64,000 nucleotides of DNA from Cyclobacteriaceae bacterium (GTDB lineage: Bacteria; Bacteroidota; Bacteroidia; Cytophagales; Cyclobacteriaceae): the NCBI GenBank assembly GCA_026003355.1, contig BPHC01000002.1, positions 1-64,000 of the forward strand, written 5' to 3'. Of the stretch, positions 7,530 to 16,711 are shown piece after piece (within the stretch, counting starts at the first letter, position 1; every line of letters starts with the position of its first letter). The notes under the pieces were generated by a model. It was not told the origin of the DNA and did no database searches. It saw nothing but the letters and a program-made list of their open reading frames with translations. A program made the translations under genes and the position numbers.

Positions 7530-8430
7530 GGCTCACCTCCCTTAATTTTTCGGCAAAGAAATCATCTGCTTTGTTTTTAAGGTATTCCAGCGATGATATC
7601 GCGGGGCTGCCGTAGCCGTAAATACTCCGGTCAATTTCTTTCAGGGCTGCATAAATGGCTTCGTCCTGCATCTGGACCAGTATTTCATGCGAGGTGAGGC
7701 GGGTAAACGGCTTACCGGTAAGTTGTTCGGCATGCTTTTTCCAGAGCGCCACTGCTGCTTCGGCACCGGGCACATTAAACGATGTGCGTAACACTTCGAG
7801 CCGGGCATTGAATTCGTTCATGAAGCGGTTGTGGTTTTGGATGAGTTTTCTTTTGCGCAGATAACGCCTTAATGAAGGACCGAAAAGCCATGTCAGGATC
7901 GTTATCAGCACAGCGCCAGCCAGCAACAGCAATGCGGCAATCAGGTAGTTAAATTTTTTTGTTAGCACCTGCTGGGTTGTGTTTGTTTTAAGCGGAAGCT
8001 TGTTCAGTGGAATGGTATCGGGCGGTAATTCTTTTACGGTGTGTTGCAGAAAAACGGTATCGGGAGATGCCATGTGCACAATGGTATCCCCGCCGCTGAT
8101 ATGGAAAACCGGAAGAGCGAGCCAAAGGCTATCGTTTATTTCGAAGGTTACCAGTTCATACACGGCGCTGTCGCAGCTTATATTGCCGGTGGTGCGGGTA
8201 GGAAAATATTGCTTCTTTCTGAACTCAAAAGGGGTGAACAGGAAGGCAGAATCGGGAAACAGGATGTTATAATTCTCCGGATACCGGGCCACAAGAAAAA
8301 AATGTACCGGGCTTCCGGTTTTCACCGAATCGGCCAGAAAGCCGTTCTTCAGTACAATATGCTGCGCAGGTAAAATCCCTGCGGATAGCAGACCGACCAA
8401 AAGCAATGCCAACCGGATCATAACGGGCAT
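7522..8430 (-). CDS. Bat-operon periplasmic/membrane protein, function unknown
   Basis: A 302-residue protein with a signal peptide (MIRLALLLVGLLSAGILPAQ), a periplasmic beta-rich domain to about residue 155, one membrane helix (about 163-187) and a basic cytoplasmic tail of about 115 residues. This layout fits the DUF4381-like or BatD-like proteins between DUF58 and BatA genes, but I cannot assign it firmly. Its ATG follows the DUF58 stop directly (8431) and its end overlaps batA, so the three genes are one unit. It probably helps assemble the Bat complex in the inner membrane. Confidence 0.7.
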   Translation of the reverse strand: MPVMIRLALLLVGLLSAGILPAQHIVLKNGFLADSVKTGSPVHFFLVARYPENYNILFPDSAFLFTPFEFRKKQYFPTRTTGNISCDSAVYELVTFEINDSLWLALPVFHISGGDTIVHMASPDTVFLQHTVKELPPDTIPLNKLPLKTNTTQQVLTKKFNYLIAALLLLAGAVLITILTWLFGPSLRRYLRKRKLIQNHNRFMNEFNARLEVLRTSFNVPGAEAAVALWKKHAEQLTGKPFTRLTSHEILVQMQDEAIYAALKEIDRSIYGYGSPAISSLEYLKNKADDFFAEKLREVSHG

Positions 8431-9309
8431 TTATGTTTTTTTATACGATCTGTTTCTCACCTTAAACAGCCTGAGCAGTTGCGGAACAAAATCCCGGCCG
8501 GTGAATACCGTTACAAAGTTAATCTGGTGTTTCCGGCAGAATTGTTCCAGGTGGTCACCTCTTTCGCTGAAAACCCTGCGCAAACGTGCCGGAAAATGGC
8601 CGAAGGAAGTATTTACCCATTGTATTTTGCCGGTTTCGGCATCGCGTACCGGAACAATACCCAGTGCTGGCAGGGCGCTTTCGCGCTCATCGGCAACGCG
8701 TATTAAAATAACATCGTGCCTGCGGGCCAGCGCCTTGAGCGGTTGCTCAAATCCCTCGTCAATAAAATCAGAAATCAGTATAACCATACTTCTGCGGTGT
8801 ATGGTGCTGAGCGCGAAACCTATAGCCTTTGCCAGACTGGTTCGGGAAGAAACGGGCTTTAGTTCAACAAGGTTTTTGATTATCAGGTGGGCCTGCGTGA
8901 GCCCTTTGGCTGGCTTAAGAAACAGTTCGCGCTCATCAGAAAAGCAAATAAGACCCACATGGCTCGACTCTTTTACAGCCGACAGGGTAAGTACACCGCA
9001 CACTTCGGCAGCAAGGCTGCGTTTGGTAAGCGCTGCCGTGCCGATATTCTGCGAGGCGCTGACATCGATCAAAAAATAAACCGTCTGTTCTTTTTCCTCC
9101 CGGAAGGTTTTAACAAAGGTGCCATGACCTTTGGCTGTTACATTCCAGTCTATAGTCCGGATATCATCACCGTACTGGTAGGGCCTCACATCATCAAACT
9201 CAAGTCCGGTACCTTTAAATACCGAATGAAAATCGCCCTGCAGGTGGCTGTTTATAGCTTTGCGGATGCGTATTTCATAATTGCGCAGTTTTTTTAACTG
9301 CTCCTTCAT
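8431..9309 (-). CDS. DUF58 domain protein of the Bat operon
   Basis: A 292-residue cytosolic protein. The DUF58 signature YGDDIRTIDWNVTAK is at residues about 55-71, followed by a VWA-like region with LIDVSASQNIG and VILISDF. These proteins accompany MoxR-type AAA ATPases and BatA proteins in Bacteroidota stress-tolerance operons. No moxR, batB, batC or batD is visible here; the operon is DUF58, the 302-residue protein and batA only. An exact -7 box (9317-9324) lies only 7 bases before the ATG. Confidence 0.92.
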   Translation of the reverse strand: MKEQLKKLRNYEIRIRKAINSHLQGDFHSVFKGTGLEFDDVRPYQYGDDIRTIDWNVTAKGHGTFVKTFREEKEQTVYFLIDVSASQNIGTAALTKRSLAAEVCGVLTLSAVKESSHVGLICFSDERELFLKPAKGLTQAHLIIKNLVELKPVSSRTSLAKAIGFALSTIHRRSMVILISDFIDEGFEQPLKALARRHDVILIRVADERESALPALGIVPVRDAETGKIQWVNTSFGHFPARLRRVFSERGDHLEQFCRKHQINFVTVFTGRDFVPQLLRLFKVRNRSYKKT

Positions 9310-9316
9310 GCGCCCG

Positions 9317-9324
9317 CAAAAATA
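9317..9324 (-). promoter_or_regulatory. Predicted -7 box TATTTTTG, nearly abutting the DUF58 start
   Basis: Exact TAnnTTTG match on the minus strand with 7 bases to the ATG at 9309. If used, the 5' leader would be only a few bases long. Confidence 0.4.
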
Positions 9325-9348
9325 GATATTTGTGCGTACTTTGCAGAC

Positions 9349-9720
9349 GTGATTCGCATAACTGTACCGGCAGTGGTTTGTTTACTCGCCTTTTATGCCT
9401 GTGGCAGAAAAGAAGAGCAAAACGTTCTTTCCGAAAAGGAAATGAGCAAAATACTGGTGGAAATGTACCTGAGCGATGAGAAAATATCGCGTGCCGGCAT
9501 TCCGTACGACTCTATTGCCGTTATTTCGCCTGTTATCCGAAACCGGGTGCTGCAACGTTTGGGGATAAGCGATTCGGTTTACCTCCATTCGATGGAGTAT
9601 TACATGAGCCATCCGGAAATGCTCGACAGAATTTATGGAAGGGTGGTAGATTCGCTAAGCCTTCTGGAGCAACGCAACAATGTTATTCAGCCGGGACATG
9701 ATACACCCGCAGGATTTTGA
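9349..9720 (+). CDS. DUF4296 domain lipoprotein
   Basis: A 123-residue protein from a GTG start. It has a short hydrophobic leader ending in AFYAC, a plausible lipobox with Cys18, and the DUF4296 pattern (SEKEMSKILVEMYLSDEKI, then RNRVLQRLGISDSVYLHSMEYYM, then DRIYGRVVDSL). DUF4296 lipoproteins are small, restricted to Bacteroidota and of unknown role, probably facing the periplasm. Its 3' end overlaps the mutS2 start by 23 bases, suggesting coupled translation. Confidence 0.85.
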   Translation: MIRITVPAVVCLLAFYACGRKEEQNVLSEKEMSKILVEMYLSDEKISRAGIPYDSIAVISPVIRNRVLQRLGISDSVYLHSMEYYMSHPEMLDRIYGRVVDSLSLLEQRNNVIQPGHDTPAGF

Positions 9721-12078
9721 ACAACGGTTAAGCTTTGATAAAATCCGCGAACGGCTCAGGCTGTTTTGCGCTTCTGAACCGGGAAGGCGCAGCATTGAAA
9801 GCCTCGCCTTTTCTGCCGATCACGGGCATATTGTACATGCCCTGCGGCAAACCCATGAAGCGCTTGGCGTTGCTGCGATCGGGCGAAATGTACAGTACCG
9901 AAGGATTTCTGGACCATGAACCCCTGGTTAAAACCATTGCCACCGAAGGCGCCTATCTGGAAGGGGCCGATATGCTTCGGCTGGCCCGCCTGCTTCAGGT
10001 GTTGGTGAGTAACCGGAATTTCATAGCAGCGCGCAGCGAAACCCTGCCGGCCCTCAGCGGGTTAATCCATAACCTTGAGCTTGACGATCGGCTTGCCGGA
10101 AAGATTATGCAGGTTGTGGACGAACAGGGTGAGGTACGAACCAGCGCCAGCGATGAACTGGCAGACATAAGGAAGAAGTTGTACGAGTATCATCATCGCT
10201 TGCGCGATATCATACAACGTGTTTTTAGATTTTTGTCTGGACAAGGCTGGATTCCGGAGGGCGCCCAGCCCACCCTGCGCAACGGCCGGATGGTGGTTCC
10301 GGTTCTTGCCGCCTATAAGCGCATGGTAAGCGGTTTTATTCAGGATGAGTCGGCTTCGGGGCAAACCGTTTTTATTGAACCGGCTGAAGCCGTAGAGGCG
10401 GCCAACCGCATCCGCGAACTGGAGCTGGCCGAAAGGCGCGAGGTAATACGGTTGCTTACCGGGCTCACCCAAACACTGCGTGGGCAACTCTCCATGCTTA
10501 CGCAGGCCTTTGCTTTTATGTGCAGCCTGGATAACCTCAGGGCCAGGGCTATGCTGGCCCATGAGCTGGATGCTCAGTTGCCCGAAGTACTCAACCGGCC
10601 GGCCATGAAATGGTTCCGGGCACGCCATCCTATACTGCATTATGCCCTTCAGGGTAAAGGCCCGGTGGTGCCGCTCGATATTGAGCTGACCGAAACCAAC
10701 AGAGTCCTCCTCATCTCCGGACCGAATGCTGGCGGAAAATCGGTTTGCCTTAAAACCGCAGGCCTTTTGCAGTACATGCTGCAATGCGGTTTGCTGGTGC
10801 CCGTCTCGGCCGATTCACAGTTCGGGTTGTTTGATGATATCCTTACCGATATTGGCGACCAGCAATCTATTGAAAACGATTTGAGTACCTATAGCAGCCA
10901 TCTAAAAAACATGTCGTTATTTATTGGCAGGGCCAACGCCCGTTCGCTGGTACTCATTGATGAACTTGGATCGGGCACTGACCCCAGTTTTGGCGGGGCC
11001 ATTGCCCAGGCAGTGTTACAGGCTTTGATTAAAAAAGATGTATGGTGCATAGCCACCACACACTACTACAACCTTAAGGTATTTGCCGGCAACACCCCCG
11101 GCATTCGGAATGGCGCCATGCGCTTTGATGAAACCACCCTGCGCCCCGCTTATGTGCTGGACATTGGTAAACCCGGCAGCTCATTTGCCATGGAAATTGC
11201 CCAAAAAACAGGCATTCCTGCCGAAGTGCTGCACCACGCAAAAGAACTGGCCGGTGCCGGACCTGCTGGATTTCGACCGGCTGCTGCGCAAGCTCCAGGC
11301 CGACCAGCAGCATGCTCTTGATAAACTGCTGGCCGAGGCAAAATCAAACATGCCGAAAGGCTGGAGCAGGAAAAGCAGCGCCTGGCGCACGAGCTCAGCA
11401 CGCTGGAAGGCAACCGGAGAAGAATTTTGGAACGAAGCGCGGGCCGAAGCGCAGACGGCTTATCATGCACAGGCCAACCGGGAGATTGAAAAAACCATCC
11501 GGCACATTCGCGAAAACCAGGCCCAGAAAACCGAAACGCAAAAGGCGAGGCAAAGGCTGAAGAACATTGTGCAGCAACATGAGCCCGACCAGCCGGCAGT
11601 GTTACAGAAAACCAATGCCGGCCAGATTAAACCCGGCGATTATGTGCGCCCTGCCGGCCGGCAGGTTGTGGGCGAAGTACTGGAAACCGATGGCAAAACC
11701 GCAGTTGTACAGCTCGGGCTGCTTAAAACCCGTGTTGCGGTAAGCCTTCTTGAAAAGGTGAATTCGCCAGGGGCGGTTTCTTCAACGGCAAAACCGTTGA
11801 ATGCCGGGCCTTCACTGGCCGAAAAGCGAGCCACATTTCGGGATGAGCTCGACATACGGGGTAAACATGTTGAAGAGGCTATTCCGCTTCTGGAAACATT
11901 TATGGATACGGCCATATTGCTGGGGCAGGAAAAGCTAAAGATACTGCACGGCAAAGGCGAAGGCATTTTGCGCAAAGCCGTTCGCGACAAATTAAAAACG
12001 TACCCACAGGTAGCTTCGTTTGCCGATGAGCACGTTGAAAAGGGTGGTGCAGGAGTTACGGTAGTGGTGTTGAAATAA
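9698..12078 (+). CDS. mutS2: Endonuclease MutS2, split by four apparent single-base indels
   Basis: All MutS2 parts are present in order but in shifting frames: N-terminal domain (MIHPQDFEQRLSFDKIRERL), core and clamp, ATPase with Walker A GPNAGGKSV and Walker B LVLIDELGSGTDP, a charged coiled coil, and a C-terminal Smr nuclease domain (ELDIRGKHVEEA, ILHGKGEGILRKAV). Breaks: extra base near 9866; extra base between 11249 and 11262; missing A in 11340-11343; extra base between 11417 and 11434. The net correction gives 792 codons plus stop, the usual family length. MutS2 binds branched DNA and collided ribosomes and suppresses recombination. Sequencing error is likelier than decay. Confidence 0.85.
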
Positions 12079-12121
12079 ACCACCTGCCGGTAGTTGGTCA
12101 AAATATACCGTTGAGGTAAAT

Positions 12122-12604
12122 TTATTCAAGTACAAACACCCAGTTACCATCCACGGTTTCGGTCCGGGCGCCAGGGTAGTTGCAGCCGCTGCACACAAAC
12201 GTTAAGGTAAGTTGCCCGGACGGGGAAATGGAATAAGTAATGGCTACATTATCGTTCTGGCGGATAATCTGCGATTCGGCATCATCTCCAAACAACCAGG
12301 TTCCTGAGGGCGGCCAGGGGCTTGGCGCTTCCGTACCCGTTACCGTAAAATTGTAGGGGCCTTTTGGGTTTGCCGTGTTAAAAGTGCCGGATATTGTTAA
12401 TGCAAAACTGGTTTGTATTTGCCCGGCAGGAGCTTTTTTATCGGCACCGTCCAGCGTAACCGAAACCAGGTTCCATGTTTTTTTCAGTTTATCCAGTTGC
12501 ACCTGTTCGGCGGGAGGGGCGGGATTGTCCTTACCGCAATGGGAAAGTGTGAGCACCAGGACAGCCAGTACCATTAACGGGCCAAAAGCAGATATGTATT
12601 TCAT
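12122..12604 (-). CDS. Putative lipoprotein, lipocalin-like size, function unknown
   Basis: A 160-residue protein with a hydrophobic leader ending in LTLSHCGKDNPAPP, a probable lipobox with the P/N-rich tether common in Bacteroidota lipoproteins. The mature domain is beta-rich (LKKTWNLVSVTLDG opening, FTVTGT, GTWLFG, ITYSISPSGQLTLTF, WVFVLE ending), resembling small lipocalin-like Bacteroidota lipoproteins. A CSGC motif may form a disulfide. It is a single gene with its own promoter, convergent with mutS2. Confidence 0.7.
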   Translation of the reverse strand: MKYISAFGPLMVLAVLVLTLSHCGKDNPAPPAEQVQLDKLKKTWNLVSVTLDGADKKAPAGQIQTSFALTISGTFNTANPKGPYNFTVTGTEAPSPWPPSGTWLFGDDAESQIIRQNDNVAITYSISPSGQLTLTFVCSGCNYPGARTETVDGNWVFVLE

Positions 12605-12626
12605 TACAAGTTCTGTTTTAGATTAG

Positions 12627-12634
12627 CAAATATA
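12627..12634 (-). promoter_or_regulatory. Predicted -7 box TATATTTG for the 12604 lipoprotein gene
   Basis: Exact TAnnTTTG match on the minus strand, 22 bases before the ATG at 12604. Confidence 0.5.
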
Positions 12635-12678
12635 ACAGTAAAAATCATTTTAGCATGGGTAAATAACACAGTTTTGCG

Positions 12679-13323
12679 TTAAGTAACCGGCTGTTTACCG
12701 GGTTTCCAGTCAGGGAGGCTGATAACCCGGGCTTCGGGTGGAAATTCCTGCGGGTTATTGCCGGCTATTATAATGAGGCGGCCATTTTTAAGTTTTGCAA
12801 GCTGTTCCCTGTACCAGACCATTGCCCGGCTGTCGAGGTTTGAAGAAGGCTCATCGAGCAACACAACGGGGCTGTTGGTAAAGAGGCATAGGCCCAGTTT
12901 AAGGCGTTGTTTCATGCCGCTGGAAAAGTTGCCCAGTTGTTTAAAGGCTGCATCCGAGAGGTACATTTCATCCATAACCTGCTCCGGGGTAAAGCCGGGA
13001 ACAAGCGGTTTTAAACTAAAGTGAAAACGCAACTGTTCCATCAGGGTAAATTCGTCCATCAGGTCCATGTACGGGGCGGCAAAGCCGATATAGCGAAAAA
13101 CTTCATCCGCATCCACCGGGTGGTTGTTAATTAGGTATGATATAGTGCCTTCTGATGGGGGAAGCTGGCCCGAAAGCACCTTTAACAGGGTAGATTTACC
13201 CGAGCCATTCGGACCGGTAATGGCATATGTGGTGCCTGCCTGAAAGGTATAGCTAAGCCTGCGGAATATCCATTCGGTTTGAAAGCGTTTGCCAAGGTTG
13301 CTGACGCTGAGCCTTATATCCAT
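12679..13323 (-). CDS. ABC transporter ATP-binding protein
   Basis: A 214-residue stand-alone ATPase subunit. Walker A is GPNGSGKST (37-45), the signature is NFSSGMKQRLKLGL and Walker B is VVLLDEPSSNLD. No permease gene is adjacent, so its partner and cargo are unknown. It starts 9 bases after lpxA on the same strand, as the last gene of the lipid A operon. That hints at an envelope role, but position is the only evidence. Confidence 0.9.
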   Translation of the reverse strand: MDIRLSVSNLGKRFQTEWIFRRLSYTFQAGTTYAITGPNGSGKSTLLKVLSGQLPPSEGTISYLINNHPVDADEVFRYIGFAAPYMDLMDEFTLMEQLRFHFSLKPLVPGFTPEQVMDEMYLSDAAFKQLGNFSSGMKQRLKLGLCLFTNSPVVLLDEPSSNLDSRAMVWYREQLAKLKNGRLIIIAGNNPQEFPPEARVISLPDWKPGKQPVT

Positions 13324-13332
13324 GGCCTGGGG

Positions 13333-14121
13333 TTAGTTACCAGCCCCGTAACCCTTCATAATGCCGCGCTCGGAGGTTTCTATGAAGTTTAGAATGTAAT
13401 CGCGTTCCGGGCTGGGAGGCATGTTGCTGCGCACCACGTCAACGGCTTTGAGGTTATTCAGGCCTTTTTGAAAAACATAACGGTATATTTCCTGTATCTC
13501 GGCAATTTTCTCTGAAGTGAAGCCTCTTCTGCGCAATCCTACTGTGTTTATGCCGGCATAGGCAAGGGGTTCGCGGGCAGCTTTGGTGTAGGGCGGTACA
13601 TCTTTGCGCACCAGCGATCCGCCCGAAATCATTACATGTGCACCAACCTTAACAAACTGGTGCAGGGCGCTGGCGCCACCTATTATAGCCCAGTCGTCAA
13701 TGGTAACATGCCCGGCCACCTGCACGGCATTTACCAGAATGCAATGGTTGCCTACTATACAGTCGTGGGCTACATGCACGTAGGCCATCAGCAGGCAGTT
13801 TTTTCCAATAACGGTTTTCCATTTGTCGGCCGTGCCGCGGCTTATGGTTACGCATTCGCGGATAATGGTATTGTCGCCAATAATGGTTTCGGTTTTTTCG
13901 CCTGCGAACTTCAGGTCTTGCGGAATGGAAGATACCGATGCGCCGGGGTAAACTTTAACATTTTTACCCAGGCGGGCGCCATCCCATATTACGGCACCGG
14001 GGCCTATCCAGCAGCCGTCATCAATCACCACATCGCCCTGTATGGTAGCAAAAGGTTCTATGGTTACATTATTGCCAATTTTGGCATCGGGGTGTATGTT
14101 CGATAGGGGGTGGTGGCTCAT
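13333..14121 (-). CDS. lpxA: Acyl-ACP--UDP-N-acetylglucosamine O-acyltransferase LpxA
   Basis: Catalyses the first step of lipid A synthesis, 3-O-acylation of UDP-GlcNAc from a hydroxyacyl-ACP, in the cytosol. The 262 residues contain the left-handed beta-helix hexapeptide repeats (IHPDAKIGNNVTIEPFATI and onward), the active-site-like AYVHVAHDCIVGN and the C-terminal helical region with AGINTVGLRRRGF. Its start overlaps the lpxC-fabZ stop by four bases, as expected for coupled Bacteroidota lpx genes. Confidence 0.97.
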   Translation of the reverse strand: MSHHPLSNIHPDAKIGNNVTIEPFATIQGDVVIDDGCWIGPGAVIWDGARLGKNVKVYPGASVSSIPQDLKFAGEKTETIIGDNTIIRECVTISRGTADKWKTVIGKNCLLMAYVHVAHDCIVGNHCILVNAVQVAGHVTIDDWAIIGGASALHQFVKVGAHVMISGGSLVRKDVPPYTKAAREPLAYAGINTVGLRRRGFTSEKIAEIQEIYRYVFQKGLNNLKAVDVVRSNMPPSPERDYILNFIETSERGIMKGYGAGN

Positions 14122-15515
14122 GCGTCTTTGCGTACAATACTTGCGGTCATGGTTCCTTCACACACCAGATTGTTGCCAACAAAGGCGCGGCCATACATTT
14201 TGGCAATACCGCGCTTGATGGGCGCCACCAGGTCGCATTGAATTACCAGCGTGTCGCCCGGCAAAACCATTTTCCGGAACCTGAAGTTTTCAATGCCGAG
14301 AAAGTAGGTCCAGTAGTTTTCGGGGTCGGGTACGGTGTTAAGCACCAGTATGCCGCCCACCTGGGCCATGGCTTCTACCTGAAGCACGCCCGGAAAAACC
14401 GGGTTTCCGGGAAAATGTCCCAGAAAGAAGTGCTCGTTCATGGTTATGTTTTTAACTCCGGCCACGCTCTCGTTATCGAGGTAAATAATTTTGTCAATAA
14501 GCAGGAAGGGATACCGGTGGGGGAGTATCTGGGTTATTTTGTTGATATCCATCACCGGCGGGAGGTTAGGGTTATACTTGGGTCTTCCCTTGCGGTCGGC
14601 CTCGGCCATGGCCTTTTTAAGTTTTTTGGCAAATGCCACGTTGGCGGCATGACCGGGGCGGGCGGCCAGCACCTGGGCTTTAAGCGGCCTGCCGGCCAGG
14701 GCAAGGTCGCCCACCATGTCCAGCAGTTTATGGCGGGCCGGTTCGTTTTTGTAGCGCAGCTCTACGTTGTTCAGTATGCCTTCGTGTTTTACTTCTACTT
14801 TTGGTTTGTTGAGCATGCGGGCAATGTTGTCCAGCTCGTCTTCGCGCACCACGCGGTCTACAATAACAATGGCATTGTTCAGGTCGCCACCGCGTATCAG
14901 GTTGTTTTTGTAGAGCATTTCAAGCTCGTGCAAAAAGCAAAAGGTGCGGCAGCTGGCAATTTCTTTTTCGAACTGGCGGATGTCGTTCAGGGAGGCATGC
15001 TGGCTGCCCAGCACCGGTGAGTTATAGTCGATCATTACCGTTATGCGGTAGTCGTCCAGCGGCAGGGCGGCAATTTCAACGTTGCGTGCGGCCTCGCGGT
15101 AAAATACCGGTTCCTGTACTTCAAAAAAGTCGCGCAGGGCGTTTTGTTCTTCGGTGCCTGCCTGTTTCAGTATTTCGATAAACTGAATGGAGCTGCCGTC
15201 CATAATGGGGCACTCCGGGCCATCGAGCTGAATGATTACGTTATCAATTTCAAGGCCCACCAGCGCAGCAAGGGTATGTTCAATGGTGCTTACGCGGGCT
15301 CCGCTTTGTTCAATGGTGGTGCCCCGCGAAACGTCCACAACGTTATCGCAGTCGGCATCAATAAACGGAGCACCCGGGAGGTCAACACGCTGAAATTTAA
15401 TGCCGTGATTGGGTTTGGCCGGCAGGAATGTCATGGTGGTTTTGGCACCTGTATGTAAACCTACCCCGGACAGCGACACCGATTTTTGAATGGTTTGTTG
15501 CTTAATGTTGAGCAT
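14118..15515 (-). CDS. lpxC: Bifunctional LpxC deacetylase / FabZ dehydratase
   Basis: Fusion of the two adjacent functions. Residues about 1-300 are LpxC (zinc UDP-3-O-acyl-GlcNAc deacetylase: SGVGLHTGAKTTM, IEHTLAALVGLEIDN, ARHKLLDMVGDLALAGRP). About 320-465 is FabZ (3-hydroxyacyl-ACP dehydratase: LPHRYPFLLIDKI, HFFLGHFPGNPVFPGVLQVE). The fusion is a known Bacteroidota trait. I start at ATG 15515 (MLNIKQQTIQKSVSLSG); a longer frame from a TTG at 15563 adds 16 residues unlike the family. It follows lpxD by 53 bases and overlaps lpxA by four. Confidence 0.95.
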   Translation of the reverse strand: MLNIKQQTIQKSVSLSGVGLHTGAKTTMTFLPAKPNHGIKFQRVDLPGAPFIDADCDNVVDVSRGTTIEQSGARVSTIEHTLAALVGLEIDNVIIQLDGPECPIMDGSSIQFIEILKQAGTEEQNALRDFFEVQEPVFYREAARNVEIAALPLDDYRITVMIDYNSPVLGSQHASLNDIRQFEKEIASCRTFCFLHELEMLYKNNLIRGGDLNNAIVIVDRVVREDELDNIARMLNKPKVEVKHEGILNNVELRYKNEPARHKLLDMVGDLALAGRPLKAQVLAARPGHAANVAFAKKLKKAMAEADRKGRPKYNPNLPPVMDINKITQILPHRYPFLLIDKIIYLDNESVAGVKNITMNEHFFLGHFPGNPVFPGVLQVEAMAQVGGILVLNTVPDPENYWTYFLGIENFRFRKMVLPGDTLVIQCDLVAPIKRGIAKMYGRAFVGNNLVCEGTMTASIVRKDA

Positions 15516-15568
15516 GCCGTTGTAAAAGTGGGCAAATTTCGCCCTTTCAGCCGGATATTGCAAACCGG

Positions 15569-16654
15569 TCAGGAGTGGGTGTTTTCGTTGAGGTTTTCAC
15601 CGGCTACCGAAGCGTTTTTTCTGCCATATACATAGTCTTCCAGTTGTTTAAGCCGGTGGCTCAGGTCGGGAAGTTTTTTGAACACGGTATAGGATCGGAA
15701 GTAATCTTTAATGTCGAATGCCGGATAACCCAGGATTTTCTGGCCTTCTTCCTTAATGGACTTGGAGATACCGGATTGTGCCCCAATGCTGGTGTTGTTG
15801 GCAATAACCAGATGCCCGGCTATTCCTACCTGTCCGGCTATTACGTTGTTTTCGCCAACTTTGGTAGATCCCGATATGCCGGTTTGCGCGGCAATAACGG
15901 TGTTCTTTCCTACTTCCACATTGTGGGCTATCTGAATAAGGTTATCGAGTTTAACGCCTTTCCGGATAATGGTTGAGTCGCCCATCAGGGTGGCACAGTC
16001 AATTACCGTGTTAGCACCAATTACCACATCGTCTTCTATAATTACGTTTCCCAGCTGGGGAATAGATTTGTAGGAGCCATCGGCCTGTGGTGCAAAACCA
16101 AAACCATCGCTTCCGATAACTGCTCCGGAATGGATAACGCAATTGTTGCCAATGCGTGTGCCGGCATATATTTTTACATTTGGATGCAAAATGGTGTTAT
16201 TGCCAATTACCACGTTATCGCCAACGTAGGTGTGCGGGTAAATTTTTACGTTGTCGCCCAGCATGACCTGGTTGCCGATGTAGCTAAAGGCTCCGCGGTA
16301 AATATTTTTTCCGGTGGTACAGCCCGAGCCTATGTAACTGGGTTCTTCAATGCCGGTTTTCTGAAAGCTTACAAGCTTATGGTATTCTTCCAGCAATGTG
16401 GTAAAACTGATGTAGGGATCGTCAACACGTATAAGCGTTGTATAGATCGGTTTACGTGGCACAAACTGCCTGCTTACAATAACGGCTGTGGCGCCTGTGT
16501 TATAGATGTAGTTTTCGTACCGGGGGTTGGACAGAAAGGCAATGTGCCCTGGCCGGGCCTCCTGTATTTTGGCCAGCATGGTAATTTTGCCCTGTCCGTC
16601 TCCTTCAACAGTGCCACCCAACATGGCGGCAATCTGGTTAACGGTAAATTCCAT
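15569..16654 (-). CDS. lpxD: UDP-3-O-acylglucosamine N-acyltransferase LpxD
   Basis: Third lipid A step: N-acylation of UDP-3-O-acyl-glucosamine. The 361 residues show the N-terminal uridine-binding domain ([32 protein letters not shown]), then hexapeptide repeats with [10 protein letters not shown] and the catalytic-His region [18 protein letters not shown]. Note [17 protein letters not shown]-terminal helix follows. The gene is 57 bases downstream of the HD-domain gene and heads the lpxD/lpxC-fabZ/lpxA/ABC run. Confidence 0.96.
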   Translation of the reverse strand: MEFTVNQIAAMLGGTVEGDGQGKITMLAKIQEARPGHIAFLSNPRYENYIYNTGATAVIVSRQFVPRKPIYTTLIRVDDPYISFTTLLEEYHKLVSFQKTGIEEPSYIGSGCTTGKNIYRGAFSYIGNQVMLGDNVKIYPHTYVGDNVVIGNNTILHPNVKIYAGTRIGNNCVIHSGAVIGSDGFGFAPQADGSYKSIPQLGNVIIEDDVVIGANTVIDCATLMGDSTIIRKGVKLDNLIQIAHNVEVGKNTVIAAQTGISGSTKVGENNVIAGQVGIAGHLVIANNTSIGAQSGISKSIKEEGQKILGYPAFDIKDYFRSYTVFKKLPDLSHRLKQLEDYVYGRKNASVAGENLNENTHS

Positions 16655-16711
16655 AAGCTGATTACTGTAAGTATGTGTCTGAACAGTTGGGTATGTTAAC
16701 GCCGGGCCGGT

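Noticed and set aside
15516-15563. N-terminal extension of LpxC from a TTG start
   Set aside because: The 16 added residues do not resemble the family, and the ATG at 15515 begins at the normal LpxC N-terminus.
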